Below, piece after piece: positions 17,737 to 30,183 of a stretch of DNA of 64,000 nucleotides. Numbering within the stretch: position 1 is the stretch's first letter; every line of letters starts with the position of its first letter. The position numbers and the translations under genes were made by a program. Origin of the DNA: Chromatiaceae bacterium (GTDB lineage Bacteria; Pseudomonadota; Gammaproteobacteria; Chromatiales; Chromatiaceae). Where the stretch lies: contig JACKML010000007.1 in NCBI GenBank assembly GCA_024235415.1, positions 124,001-188,000 of the forward strand. Reading direction: 5' to 3'. A model generated the notes under the pieces. That model searched no databases. It saw only the letters and a program-made list of their open reading frames with translations, and was not told the DNA's origin.

Positions 17737-19069
17737 ATTGACCCCGGAAGACATCGTCCGCGAACTGGACAAGCACATCATCGGCCAGCAGGCCGCCAAG
17801 CGCTCGGTCGCAATCGCACTGCGCAACCGCTGGCGCCGTACCCAGGTCGAGGGCGAGCTGCGCAACGAGATCACGCCGAAGAACATCCTGATGATCGGCC
17901 CCACCGGTGTCGGCAAGACCGAGATCGCCCGGCGTCTGGCCAAGCTGGCCAACGCGCCGTTCATCAAGGTCGAGGCGACCAAGTTCACCGAGGTCGGCTA
18001 TGTCGGCCGCGAAGTCGATTCGATCATCCGCGACCTGGCCGACGCCGCCGTCAAGATGGTGCGCGTGCAGGAGATGGAAAAAGTGCAGGACGTCGCCGCT
18101 GCCGCTGCCGAGGAGCGCGTGCTCGATGTGCTGCTACCACCGCCGCGCACCAGCAGCTGGGAGGAGGACGCGGTACCTGTGCGCAGCGAGGGCGGTGGCA
18201 CCCGCGACAAGTTCCGCAGCAAGTTGCGCAACGGCGAGCTCGACGACAAGGAGATCGAGATCGAGACCACCGGCGCCAGCCTCGGGGTCGAGATCATGGC
18301 CCCCCCCGGCATGGAAGAGATGACCAGCCAGCTGCAGGGGCTGTTTCAGAACCTCGGCGGCCAGCGCAGCAAGAAACGCAAACTGCGGATCAAGGACGCA
18401 TTGCTGCAGCTTCGCGATGAAGAGGCCGCCAAACGGGTCAACGAGGAGGACCTCAAGCTGCGTGCGCTGGAGATGGTCGAACAGCACGGCATCGTGTTTC
18501 TCGACGAGCTCGACAAGGTCACCAGCCGCAGCGAACAGCACGGCGCCGATGTATCGCGCGAAGGCGTGCAGCGCGACCTGCTGCCGCTGGTCGAGGGCTG
18601 TACCGTGTCGACCAAGCACGGCATGGTCAAGACCGACCACATACTGTTCATCGCCTCGGGTGCGTTTCACCTGAGCAAGCCGTCCGACCTGATCCCGGAA
18701 TTGCAGGGCCGGTTGCCGATCCGCGTCGAGCTGTCTGCGCTGTCCACCGAGGACTTCGTGCGCATCCTCACCGAGCCGGATGCCTCGCTGACCGAGCAGT
18801 ACCAGGCGTTGATGGGCACTGAGGGCGTCGCTCTGGAATTCACTGCCGACGGCATCAAGCGCATCGCCGAGATCGCCTGGCAGGTCAACGAAAAGACCGA
18901 GAACATCGGCGCACGCCGCCTGCACACCGTGATGGAACGCCTGCTCGAAGAGGTGTCGTTCATGGCACCGACCTACGCCGGGCGCACGATCGGTGTCGAC
19001 GCCGACTACGTCAATCGCAACCTCGGCGAACTGGCCGAGGACGAGGACCTGACGCGCTACATCCTTTGA
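17729..19069 (+). CDS. hslU: HslU ATPase (protease unfoldase)
   Basis: AAA+ unfoldase of HslUV, 446 aa. Walker A GPTGVGKT (57-64), Walker B IVFLDELDK and sensor elements are intact; the I-domain lies between them, and the C-terminus EDLTRYIL docks into HslV as in E. coli. Begins inside the hslV stop region (8-nt overlap). In many gammaproteobacteria hslU is followed by DUF971 and then ubiE; here those genes lie 16 kb downstream. Confidence 0.98.
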   Translation: MPELTPEDIVRELDKHIIGQQAAKRSVAIALRNRWRRTQVEGELRNEITPKNILMIGPTGVGKTEIARRLAKLANAPFIKVEATKFTEVGYVGREVDSIIRDLADAAVKMVRVQEMEKVQDVAAAAAEERVLDVLLPPPRTSSWEEDAVPVRSEGGGTRDKFRSKLRNGELDDKEIEIETTGASLGVEIMAPPGMEEMTSQLQGLFQNLGGQRSKKRKLRIKDALLQLRDEEAAKRVNEEDLKLRALEMVEQHGIVFLDELDKVTSRSEQHGADVSREGVQRDLLPLVEGCTVSTKHGMVKTDHILFIASGAFHLSKPSDLIPELQGRLPIRVELSALSTEDFVRILTEPDASLTEQYQALMGTEGVALEFTADGIKRIAEIAWQVNEKTENIGARRLHTVMERLLEEVSFMAPTYAGRTIGVDADYVNRNLGELAEDEDLTRYIL

Positions 19070-19109
19070 CGGGCGACCGGCGCCTGCCGGTGCGAAATGA
19101 CCTTGGGCT

Positions 19110-19139
19110 CCGCCCGGCCGGCAGGCCGGGCACGGGCGG
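19110..19139 (+). terminator. GC-rich hairpin after hslU
   Basis: CCGCCCG at 19110-19116 pairs with CGGGCGG at 19133-19139, with further GC pairing inside. It lies 41 nt after the hslU stop and before the convergent hemerythrin gene. There is no T-tract, so it is at best a pause site or bidirectional terminator. Confidence 0.4.
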
Positions 19140-19183
19140 CCGGTTGCGATGAAGTACCCACGGATGAAAGGGGTGCACCGCGT

Positions 19184-19585
<402 letters not shown>

Positions 19586-19720
19586 AGCACTTCTCCCAGA
19601 CGGAATGCCGCCGGCTTCCCCGGCATTTGACGCGACAAGTCTAACGGGGACCCGGACAAGCGCATTGACGATGGTCATTGAACCGGCACCCTTTGGTGAC
19701 AGCTGTTTTTCCACGGCGGC

Positions 19721-19734
19721 TTGATGTGCGTCAA
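19721..19734. promoter_or_regulatory. FNR/ANR-type binding site
   Basis: TTGAT-GTGC-GTCAA matches the FNR/ANR consensus TTGAT-N4-ATCAA with one substitution. The TTGAT-N4-GTCAA form is common for Anr/Dnr-type regulators. Its centre is about 86 nt upstream of the nifJ start and 142 nt from the divergent hemerythrin start. Position fits anaerobic activation of nifJ; control of hemerythrin is also possible. Confidence 0.65.
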
Positions 19735-19813
19735 TCAATAAGGCGCGTGCTGTTGCCGACCCGGCATCGGCAGCCCAATCTTGACCGGACACAGGCCGCC
19801 AGCGGGTCATCCG

Positions 19814-23404
<3,591 letters not shown>

Positions 23405-23466
23405 TTGAGGCCCGGGGGAAAACGGAGCGCGCCTTCGCGCCCCTTCACTGAACGAGGACCTGAACG

Positions 23467-24477
23467 ATGAACCTGACTACCAAGTGGCTTGGCCTGGACC
23501 TGGAAAACCCCTTCGTGCCATCGGCCTCGCCGCTGTCGCGCAGTCTCGACACCGCGAAGCAGCTCGAGGATGCCGGAGCCGGTGCAATCGTCATGTATTC
23601 GTTGTTCGAAGAGGCGGTGCGTGCCGAAGAGGAGGGCATGACGCGTTTCCTGCACCACCAGGAGACCGGCCACGCCGAGGCCGACAGTTACCTGCCGAGT
23701 CACCAGGACTTTCCTGGCGAACTGGACCGCTACCTGGAACAGGTCGCCGCACTCAAGGCCACCCTGACGATCCCGGTCGTTGCCAGCCTGAACGGCGTCA
23801 CCGCGAGCGGCTGGATGCAACATGCCAAAGAGGTCGCGGATGCCGGCGCCGATGCGCTGGAGCTCAATGCCTACTATGTCGCCGCCGACATCTGGGAAGA
23901 GGGCCACTATGTCGAGCAGCGCTACATCACGCTGCTCAAGGAACTGCGTGAGCAGGTCAAGATCCCGATCAACATGAAGCTGTCACCGTTTTTCAGCTCG
24001 ATTGGCAATATGGTGAAGAAGCTGGAGGCGGCGGGTGTCTCCGGCGTGTCGCTGTTCAACCGCTTCTATCAGCCCGACATCGACGTCGACGGGATGCGCC
24101 TCAGGCACACCCTCACGCCGACCAAGTCTGCCGACGCGCTGCTGGCGATGCGCTGGGTGGCGATCCTGCATGGACGCACCGAGTGTTCCATTGCGGCGAC
24201 CGGCGGCGTTCACACCAGTGCGGATGCGATCAAGCTGTTGCTCGCCGGCACGGACGTGGTGCACCTGTGTCACGCCCTGCTGCAACAGGGTCCGGGGCTG
24301 TTGGGAAAACTGCGGGGCGAACTGGAGGCCTGGATGGAACAACAGGGTTTTGAACAGCTGAGCGATTTCCGCGGGCGCATGAGTCAGATCAGCGTGCTCG
24401 ACCCGTCGGACTACGAACGCCTCAACTACATCCGTGTGCTCGAGAGCTACAGCGCCGGCGACGGCGTTTGGCGCTGA
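23467..24477 (+). CDS. Dihydroorotate dehydrogenase-like flavoprotein
   Basis: A 336-aa TIM-barrel flavoprotein of the DHOD-like family, distinct from true PyrD. FMN-barrel signatures are present: NPFVPSASPLSRS, VVASLNGVTASGWMQ, ELNAYYVAAD, NMKLSPFF and ATGGVHTSADAIKLLLAG. It follows nifJ by 62 nt on the same strand with a GAACGAGG ribosome site, and this pairing recurs in many bacteria. It may be a ferredoxin- or PFOR-linked redox enzyme rather than a pyrimidine-pathway enzyme; the substrate is unknown. The segments normally binding dihydroorotate are not obviously conserved. Confidence 0.85.
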   Translation: MNLTTKWLGLDLENPFVPSASPLSRSLDTAKQLEDAGAGAIVMYSLFEEAVRAEEEGMTRFLHHQETGHAEADSYLPSHQDFPGELDRYLEQVAALKATLTIPVVASLNGVTASGWMQHAKEVADAGADALELNAYYVAADIWEEGHYVEQRYITLLKELREQVKIPINMKLSPFFSSIGNMVKKLEAAGVSGVSLFNRFYQPDIDVDGMRLRHTLTPTKSADALLAMRWVAILHGRTECSIAATGGVHTSADAIKLLLAGTDVVHLCHALLQQGPGLLGKLRGELEAWMEQQGFEQLSDFRGRMSQISVLDPSDYERLNYIRVLESYSAGDGVWR

Positions 24478-24490
24478 ACGCGATTGCGCC

Positions 24491-24748
24491 TCAGGTCAGC
24501 GGACTCTTGCGGATACCCAGGGCAGCAGTGCACTTGTCCAGTGCCAGGACGCAGAACCACAGCACCTCAACCAGCACGATGACACTGAGCAGCAGGACCA
24601 GCATGATCACCGGCGAGACGCTCATCGCGATCGCCCAGTGCATATGGAACAGGTGGGTGGCGGCGATGGCGGTAAGGCCATAGAGCGCCACGAGCTCGAG
24701 CCAGGACTGCTGCCAGTTTGACGTGGCATAGACTTTCGGTTTGTTCAT
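24491..24748 (-). CDS. Small two-helix membrane protein
   Basis: An 85-aa protein from ATG 24748 (MNKPKVYATSNWQQSW); starts at 24760 and 24781 are also in frame. GGAG sits 12 nt before 24748 but directly abuts 24760, so the start is uncertain. Two hydrophobic helices are visible (LELVALYGLTAIAATHLF and VSPVIMLVLLLSVIVLVEVL). No family recognised. Convergent with the DHOD-like gene (13-nt gap) and divergent from the DUF2238 gene. Confidence 0.65.
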   Translation of the reverse strand: MNKPKVYATSNWQQSWLELVALYGLTAIAATHLFHMHWAIAMSVSPVIMLVLLLSVIVLVEVLWFCVLALDKCTAALGIRKSPLT

Positions 24749-24945
24749 GGCGGTCGACATCTCCAACGTTGTGTCTGTCATGCAATCTAGCGGCACAGGC
24801 GCAGGCATATGCGGGAACTGATTCGCAGTTTGCACATGCGGGCCCATGCGTACATCTGCGCCCTGTGTGCTGGCACACAGCCCAACGGGAACGGGACTCC
24901 CGAAGCGTCGAAGCGCTACACTGCCCTGCCCTCTGCGGAGACACC

Positions 24946-25554
24946 ATGAAACACCTGCAGTTCGTACACTGGCTGGCCATTGCGTTCGCGATCTTTTTTG
25001 TCGCGATGGCCATTGACCCGGTTTCACGCACCGTGTGGATCGCCGAGGTCATTCCGGTCGTACTGGTGTTTCTCGGGCTGGTGTTCACCTATCGGTACTT
25101 TCGCTTCAGCAACACCGCCTATTTCCTGATGGCGTTCTGGCTGTTCTGGCACACGGTTGGCGGTCACTACACCTTCGCCAACGTGCCGTTCGAGTGGTTC
25201 AGCGAGCTGATCGGCTCAGAGCGCAACCAGTTCGACCGGATCGCGCATTTTTCGGTTGGCTTCTATGCCTACCCGACCGCCGAATGGATGCTGCGCCGTG
25301 GCCACTGCCGCTACGTGCCTGCCAATATCTTCGCACTGCTGCTGGTGATGGGTGTCGCTGCCGGTTACGAGATCATCGAATGGTGGTATGCGGTATTGGA
25401 AGGCGGCGACGCCGGGATCGAGTTCCTCGGTTCCCAGGGAGACATCTGGGACGCCCAGAAAGACATGCTGGCCGACACCCTCGGGGCGATGTTCGCACTG
25501 TTCCTGTTCGCCATCATACGGCCGGACCGCGGACCGGCAGCAACACGCAACTGA
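24946..25554 (+). CDS. DUF2238 (YjdF-like) membrane protein
   Basis: A 202-aa integral membrane protein with about five or six helices. ATG 24946 is chosen for GGAG 5 nt upstream; the upstream extension lacks membrane character. Conserved family features include WLFWHTVGGHYTF, IAHFSVGFYAYPTAEW, GYEIIEWWYAV and the late GDIWDAQKDMLADTLGA motif with acidic residues in the membrane plane. Function unknown. It ends 3 nt before the convergent MOT1-type gene. Confidence 0.85.
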   Translation: MKHLQFVHWLAIAFAIFFVAMAIDPVSRTVWIAEVIPVVLVFLGLVFTYRYFRFSNTAYFLMAFWLFWHTVGGHYTFANVPFEWFSELIGSERNQFDRIAHFSVGFYAYPTAEWMLRRGHCRYVPANIFALLLVMGVAAGYEIIEWWYAVLEGGDAGIEFLGSQGDIWDAQKDMLADTLGAMFALFLFAIIRPDRGPAATRN

Positions 25555-25557
25555 ATT

Positions 25558-26709
25558 TCAGGCCCTGCCACGCCGGCGCGCGACCAGCACACGCAGACCC
25601 TCGAACACGAATCCGGCCAGCAGACCGAGCGCGATATTGAGCACTACGCAGGCCGCCCCGGTGAGCACGATCACCACGAGCTGGTCCGGCGCAGCACGGC
25701 GCAGACGCCTGGTCAGCGCCAGATCGGCACCGGCAATCAACAGGAGCGAGCCTACGGCCGCCAAAGGCAGCAGTTCGAGCAGGGGCAGTGCATTGGGGCC
25801 CAGCAGGAGACCCAGGGCAAGGCAACCACTCCCGAACACGGCTGGCGCCAGGCCACTGCGGGCACCGAACCGGTGCTGCACCACCAGCCCGCCTGCACCA
25901 TGACACATCGGAAAGGCGCCGAACGGGGCCAGCAACAGGTTGAGCGCCCCTGAGCTCCAGGCCAGACGGTCTGACGTGATGCGTGCCCGTTCCTGCGGGA
26001 ACAGGTCGGCGGCGATCGCCGCGGTGATCACGGTGGCATTGGTCAGGGTCAATGCGAGTTGCGGCAGCAGCACATCCCTGGAAGAGACCCAGAACCCCTG
26101 CAGGTCGGGCAGCTGCAGCTGCGGCAATGACAGGCTCAGCGACAGGTCGGGGAATGCCGCACCGGCCCGCAGGCCGCCCCAGACTGCGGCACCGACCACC
26201 ACCAGCAAGGCCGCGAGCGGCCGGAAACGGGTGCCTTGCAGCAACAACAGTGCGGCGATGGCAATGCCGCCGATCAGCGGCTCCGCAATCACCAGCTTGA
26301 TGCCGAACCAGGCGAGGTAGAGTCCGACGCCCAGTTGGATGCCGCTCAGCACGGTCTGGGGGATATGCCGCCCGAGGCGGCCCACCGCCCCGACGGCCGC
26401 CAGGACGCACAAGATGACGCCGAGCAGTATCCCGGTGGCGGCCACCTCGGTGGCTGTGAGTCCGCCGGCGATCACCAGGGCGGCAACCACCTTCATCGGC
26501 TGCACCGGCACCGGTCGGCGGTAGATCAACGCGGTGGCCCACGCAAACAGGCCGAACCCGACCAACAGGCCGACCGGGTCGAGCCGCTGCACCGCAAACA
26601 TGCCGATGATCAGGGGCAGGAAGGTACCCAGATCGGCGAAGGCGCCGGACAGATCGCCGACCCACCGCGGCGCCGATGCCGCCGGTTCTGGTGCTGCGTC
26701 GCCTTTCAC
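25558..26709 (-). CDS. MOT1-type molybdate/sulfate permease
   Basis: A 383-aa permease with 10-12 helices, resembling the MOT1/SulP-related molybdate transporters. The family repeat is visible as GDLSGAFADLGTFLPLI near the N-terminus and the related FGAFPMCHGAGGLVVQHRFGA in the second half. Divergent from tupBCA, a tungstate uptake operon, and near an HTH regulator with a molybdate-binding-type domain, which supports an oxyanion (Mo or W) role. Sulfate cannot be excluded on sequence alone. Confidence 0.85.
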   Translation of the reverse strand: MKGDAAPEPAASAPRWVGDLSGAFADLGTFLPLIIGMFAVQRLDPVGLLVGFGLFAWATALIYRRPVPVQPMKVVAALVIAGGLTATEVAATGILLGVILCVLAAVGAVGRLGRHIPQTVLSGIQLGVGLYLAWFGIKLVIAEPLIGGIAIAALLLLQGTRFRPLAALLVVVGAAVWGGLRAGAAFPDLSLSLSLPQLQLPDLQGFWVSSRDVLLPQLALTLTNATVITAAIAADLFPQERARITSDRLAWSSGALNLLLAPFGAFPMCHGAGGLVVQHRFGARSGLAPAVFGSGCLALGLLLGPNALPLLELLPLAAVGSLLLIAGADLALTRRLRRAAPDQLVVIVLTGAACVVLNIALGLLAGFVFEGLRVLVARRRGRA

Positions 26710-26846
26710 GCCGGGCGCTTCTCCATGCTGCTGTGCTCAGGACCGACAGTCCGCACGAAGCCTCCAGGGTCTGTGTGGTTGTACGCGCGCGATAAAAAGC
26801 GCAATCTTGCCCCTCTCATGCAAAATTTTCGTTGGGGGCGGAAAAA

Positions 26847-27554
26847 TTGCAGGATTTCAGCGCATCCTTTGGCCTGGCGTTTCAGTTGGTGCTCGCCGCC
26901 GACCCGGACCTGCTCGAGATCATCGCGCTGTCGCTCAAGGTCAGCCTATCAGCGGTGGCCATTGCCTGCCTCATTGGCCTGCCGGTCGGGACCGCCATCG
27001 CGATGGGTCGGTTTCGCGGCCGGACCGCGACCATCATACTGCTGAACGCCCTGATGGGCCTGCCGCCTGTGGTGGTCGGCCTGCTGATCTACCTGCTGCT
27101 GTCCAACGCCGGCCCCCTGGGCTGGATGCGCCTGCTGTATACCCCTGGTGCAATGATCATCGCCCAGGCAGTGCTGATCACGCCGATCGTCGCCGCGCTG
27201 TCGCGTGAGGTGGTGGAACAGCTCCATTGCGAATACGCCGAACAGTTCCGTTCCCTGAGCGTACCGCGCAGCAGTGCGGCCGCCGCGCTGTTGTGGGACG
27301 CCCGCTACAGCCTGCTGACCGTCGCGCTGGCCGGATTCGGCCGTGCGGTCGCCGAGGTGGGTGCCGTGATCATCGTCGGCGGCAACATCGATCACCTCAC
27401 CCGGGTGATGACCACCGCGATCGCTCTCGAGACGTCGAAGGGTGACCTGGCACTGGCACTGGCACTGGGCATCGTGTTGATCACGCTCGCACTGTCGGTG
27501 AACGCGGCCGTGATGGCGCTGCGCCTGACGGCGACGAGGTACGCCTATGCCTGA
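26847..27554 (+). CDS. tupB: Tungstate ABC transporter permease
   Basis: Inner-membrane permease of TupABC, 235 aa with about five helices. No ATG is available; TTG 26847 is preferred because a GGGGGCGGA purine run lies a few nt upstream, and an alternative TTG at 26832 falls inside that run. The EAA loop is visible around LSVPRSSAAAALLWDARYS, followed by GFGRAVAEVGAVIIVGGN, typical of TupB/ModB-like permeases. Overlaps tupC by 8 nt. First gene of tupB-tupC-tupA; gene order with the binding protein last is less common. Confidence 0.9.
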   Translation: MQDFSASFGLAFQLVLAADPDLLEIIALSLKVSLSAVAIACLIGLPVGTAIAMGRFRGRTATIILLNALMGLPPVVVGLLIYLLLSNAGPLGWMRLLYTPGAMIIAQAVLITPIVAALSREVVEQLHCEYAEQFRSLSVPRSSAAAALLWDARYSLLTVALAGFGRAVAEVGAVIIVGGNIDHLTRVMTTAIALETSKGDLALALALGIVLITLALSVNAAVMALRLTATRYAYA

Positions 27555-28323
27555 CGGCACGACGGTATCCCAAGGTCGCACCTGGGCCGCCCCGACGGAC
27601 GAGTCGGAGTGCCTCGGTGAAGCTGTCGGGCTGGTCTACCGGTCGGGCGACCGGACCCTGATCGACGGCATCGACCTGCAGATCCCACGCGCCGGCCGGA
27701 CGGTCGTGATGGGCGCCAATGGTGCCGGCAAGAGCCTGCTGCTGCGCCTGCTGCACGGCCTGCTTCTGCCGTCCGCCGGTCACGTGCGGTGGGGCGGCCG
27801 CCCCCTCGACGACGCACTGCGGCAGCAACAGGCCATGGTGTTTCAGCGCCCGGTGCTGCTGCGCCGCTCGGTAGCCGCAAACATCCGGTTTGTACTCAAG
27901 CTGCGCGGCCGCGCCGATCAGGCACGCGTCGACGCCACCCTCGACGAGGTCGGTCTGGCCGCCCACGCGCACCAGCCGGCGCGCCTGCTGTCCGGTGGCG
28001 AACAACAGCGACTGGCGCTCGCGCGCGCGCTGGCCACCGATCCGCAGGTACTGTTCCTCGATGAGCCGACAGCCAGCCTGGACCCGGCCTCGACGGCAGC
28101 GATCGAGACGATCGTCAACCGCGCCCACGCCAGGGGCACCAAGATCATGTTCGTCACCCACGACCTCGGTCAGGCACGACGCCTGGCCGACGACGTCATT
28201 TTCCTGCACTACGGGCAGCTTGCAGAGCAATCGCCGGCGCAGCGTTTTTTCGACGACCCGGTGTCGCAGGCAGCCCGCGACTACCTCGATGGCCGCCTCG
28301 TCATCAGGAAATCATCAAAGTAG
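27547..28323 (+). CDS. tupC: Tungstate ABC transporter ATP-binding protein
   Basis: A 258-aa ABC ATPase. Walker A GANGAGKS (about 58-65), the Q-loop (MVFQRPVLLRRSV), signature LLSGGEQQRLALARA, Walker B VLFLDEPTASLD and the switch His in VTHDLGQARRLAD are all intact. An N-terminal extension of about 25 residues precedes the core. Begins inside tupB (8-nt overlap) and ends 13 nt before tupA. Assignment to tungstate rather than phosphate or molybdate comes from TupA. Confidence 0.92.
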   Translation: MPDGTTVSQGRTWAAPTDESECLGEAVGLVYRSGDRTLIDGIDLQIPRAGRTVVMGANGAGKSLLLRLLHGLLLPSAGHVRWGGRPLDDALRQQQAMVFQRPVLLRRSVAANIRFVLKLRGRADQARVDATLDEVGLAAHAHQPARLLSGGEQQRLALARALATDPQVLFLDEPTASLDPASTAAIETIVNRAHARGTKIMFVTHDLGQARRLADDVIFLHYGQLAEQSPAQRFFDDPVSQAARDYLDGRLVIRKSSK

Positions 28324-28336
28324 AGAGGAGCACCCG

Positions 28337-29167
28337 ATGTTCAAGACCCGTCTGGCCCGCATTGCACCGATCGTGTTGCTCGGTTGCGCCATGCTGTCCG
28401 TGCCCGCGCTGGCCGAAGAGAAATCCATCCTGGTGCAGTCGACCACCTCGACCGCCAACTCGGGACTGTACGACGACATCCTGCCGATCTTCACCGCGAA
28501 GACCGGCATCAAGGTCCATGTGGTCGCGGTTGGCACCGGTCAGGCGATCAAGAACGCCCAGAACGGAGACGGCGACGTGCTGCTGGTGCACGCCAAGGCC
28601 TCGGAGGAGAAGTTCGTCGCCGAGGGCTGGGGCGTGGAGCGCTTCGACGTGATGTACAACGACTTCATCATCGTCGGTCCGGCGGCCGACCCTGCCGGCA
28701 TCGCCGGTTCGAAAGACGCCGCCGCGGCGATGAAGACAATCGCCGACAGCAAGTCGCTGTTCGCCTCGCGCGGGGACAACTCGGGCACCCACAAGAAAGA
28801 GGTCAGCCTGTGGAAGGACGCCGGGGTGGACACCGCCGCCAGCAGCGGCGACTGGTACCGTGAAACCGGCTCCGGCATGGGGGCCACGCTCAATACCGCC
28901 GTCGGAATGGGCGCCTATGCGATGACCGACCGCGGCACCTGGATCAGTTTCAAGAACAAGGGCGACTACCGGATCGTGGTCGAGGGCGACGACAAGCTGT
29001 TCAACCAGTACGGCGTAATCCTGGTCAACCCGGCCAGGCACCCGAACGTCAAACAGGCCGAGGGACAGGCATTCATCGACTGGATCACCGGCGACGAGGG
29101 GCAGGCGGCGATCGCCGCTTACATGCTGGACGGCCAGCAGCTGTTCTTCCCCAACGCCAGGCGCTGA
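28337..29167 (+). CDS. tupA: Tungstate-binding periplasmic protein
   Basis: A 276-aa solute-binding protein with a Sec signal (cleavage after PALA). The TupA signatures VQSTTSTANSGLYDDILPIF and SRGDNSGTHKKE are clear; these Ser/Thr-rich loops bind the tetrahedral oxyanion, and family members prefer tungstate to molybdate. ATG 28337 has GAGGAG 6 nt upstream; the frame overlapping tupC is a shadow. Third gene of the operon. Confidence 0.94.
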   Translation: MFKTRLARIAPIVLLGCAMLSVPALAEEKSILVQSTTSTANSGLYDDILPIFTAKTGIKVHVVAVGTGQAIKNAQNGDGDVLLVHAKASEEKFVAEGWGVERFDVMYNDFIIVGPAADPAGIAGSKDAAAAMKTIADSKSLFASRGDNSGTHKKEVSLWKDAGVDTAASSGDWYRETGSGMGATLNTAVGMGAYAMTDRGTWISFKNKGDYRIVVEGDDKLFNQYGVILVNPARHPNVKQAEGQAFIDWITGDEGQAAIAAYMLDGQQLFFPNARR

Positions 29168-29214
29168 GCGCTGGCCAGGGGTGGCCGCCGCGGGAGGTGT
29201 CGGCCGCCGTCGGC

Positions 29215-30102
29215 TCAGGCACCGTTGAAATGGACTGTGCCGAGCGTGCGCACGTCGTAGCCGGCAAAGGTGGACGCCCTGGTCTCGAAGGTTGCTGAAC
29301 GACAGAAATCCAGCAAGCGCTGCAGCGGCGGATCGAACCAGGCCGCACGATCGACCAGCAGGTCGTATCGCTCACGCAGCAAGGGGACAAACCCGAGTCG
29401 CAGCTGCTCGGCCATCGCGCGCAGGCCGAGCGTGGCGTCGGCGCGCCCCTCGAGCACCGCCAGCGCGGCGTCCGACTCGGTGCGCGCGGTATCCATCCAA
29501 TCGATGTCGCGCGCCTCCAGACCGGCCTGTTCGATCAACTGCAGCAACAGCACCTGGCTGCCGGCGCCGCCCTGGCGCGGCACCACCCTGCGACCCTTCA
29601 GCGCCTTGAGATCGGCGAACGCCGCCTCGCGGCCGGGCGCCACGATCAGGCCGCGCTCGCGCCACGCGAACTCGACCAGTGCCACCGGGGCATTGGTGAA
29701 TCGCGCCTCGATGGCCGGCACATTCCAGGTGCCGGTCGCAGCGTCGAACACATGCAGGCCGCTGGCGACACCCTCGCCGCGCGCGAAGCGATCCAGGCCG
29801 TCGAGACTGCCATCCAGCAGGGTCGCCAACCCACAGCCCGACTCGCGCAACGCCCATTCGAGCAGCGGCTCGTAGCTGCCGAGAAACACCGCAGGGCGGT
29901 GCATCGCCTTCGCCTGGCCACCACCCGAGCTCTCACGTGCCAGCCAGGCCTCGATCTCGCGACGCGGAAACAACAGCTTGCCCATCGCACGTGAACACGG
30001 CACCTGACCGGAAGCCGCGAGGTCGTAAACCTTGCGCTCCTTGATGCGCAGCATCTCCGCCAATTCGCGGGTGGTCAGGTACTCGGTCTCTTGTTGCGAC
30101 AT
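29215..30102 (-). CDS. HTH regulator with molybdate/tungstate-binding-type domain
   Basis: A 295-aa one-component regulator. Residues about 8-55 are an excisionase-like helix-turn-helix (LTTRELAEMLRIKERKVYDL) and the remainder is a periplasmic-binding-protein-like domain of the COG1910 type (molybdate-binding domain), with LGSYEPLLEWALRES, LKGRRVVPRQGGAGSQVLL and ESDAALAVLEGRADATLGL. No signal peptide, so it binds its ligand in the cytoplasm. Convergent with tupA (47-nt gap); it probably senses Mo or W and controls the tup operon and the MOT1-type permease. Confidence 0.88.
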   Translation of the reverse strand: MSQQETEYLTTRELAEMLRIKERKVYDLAASGQVPCSRAMGKLLFPRREIEAWLARESSGGGQAKAMHRPAVFLGSYEPLLEWALRESGCGLATLLDGSLDGLDRFARGEGVASGLHVFDAATGTWNVPAIEARFTNAPVALVEFAWRERGLIVAPGREAAFADLKALKGRRVVPRQGGAGSQVLLLQLIEQAGLEARDIDWMDTARTESDAALAVLEGRADATLGLRAMAEQLRLGFVPLLRERYDLLVDRAAWFDPPLQRLLDFCRSATFETRASTFAGYDVRTLGTVHFNGA

Positions 30103-30183
30103 GGGCGGCGAAGGGGTTCCTTGCAGGGGGCGAACGGTTTTGCCTGATATCGGACGCCAGTCTACATGGCGCGGATGCTTTGC

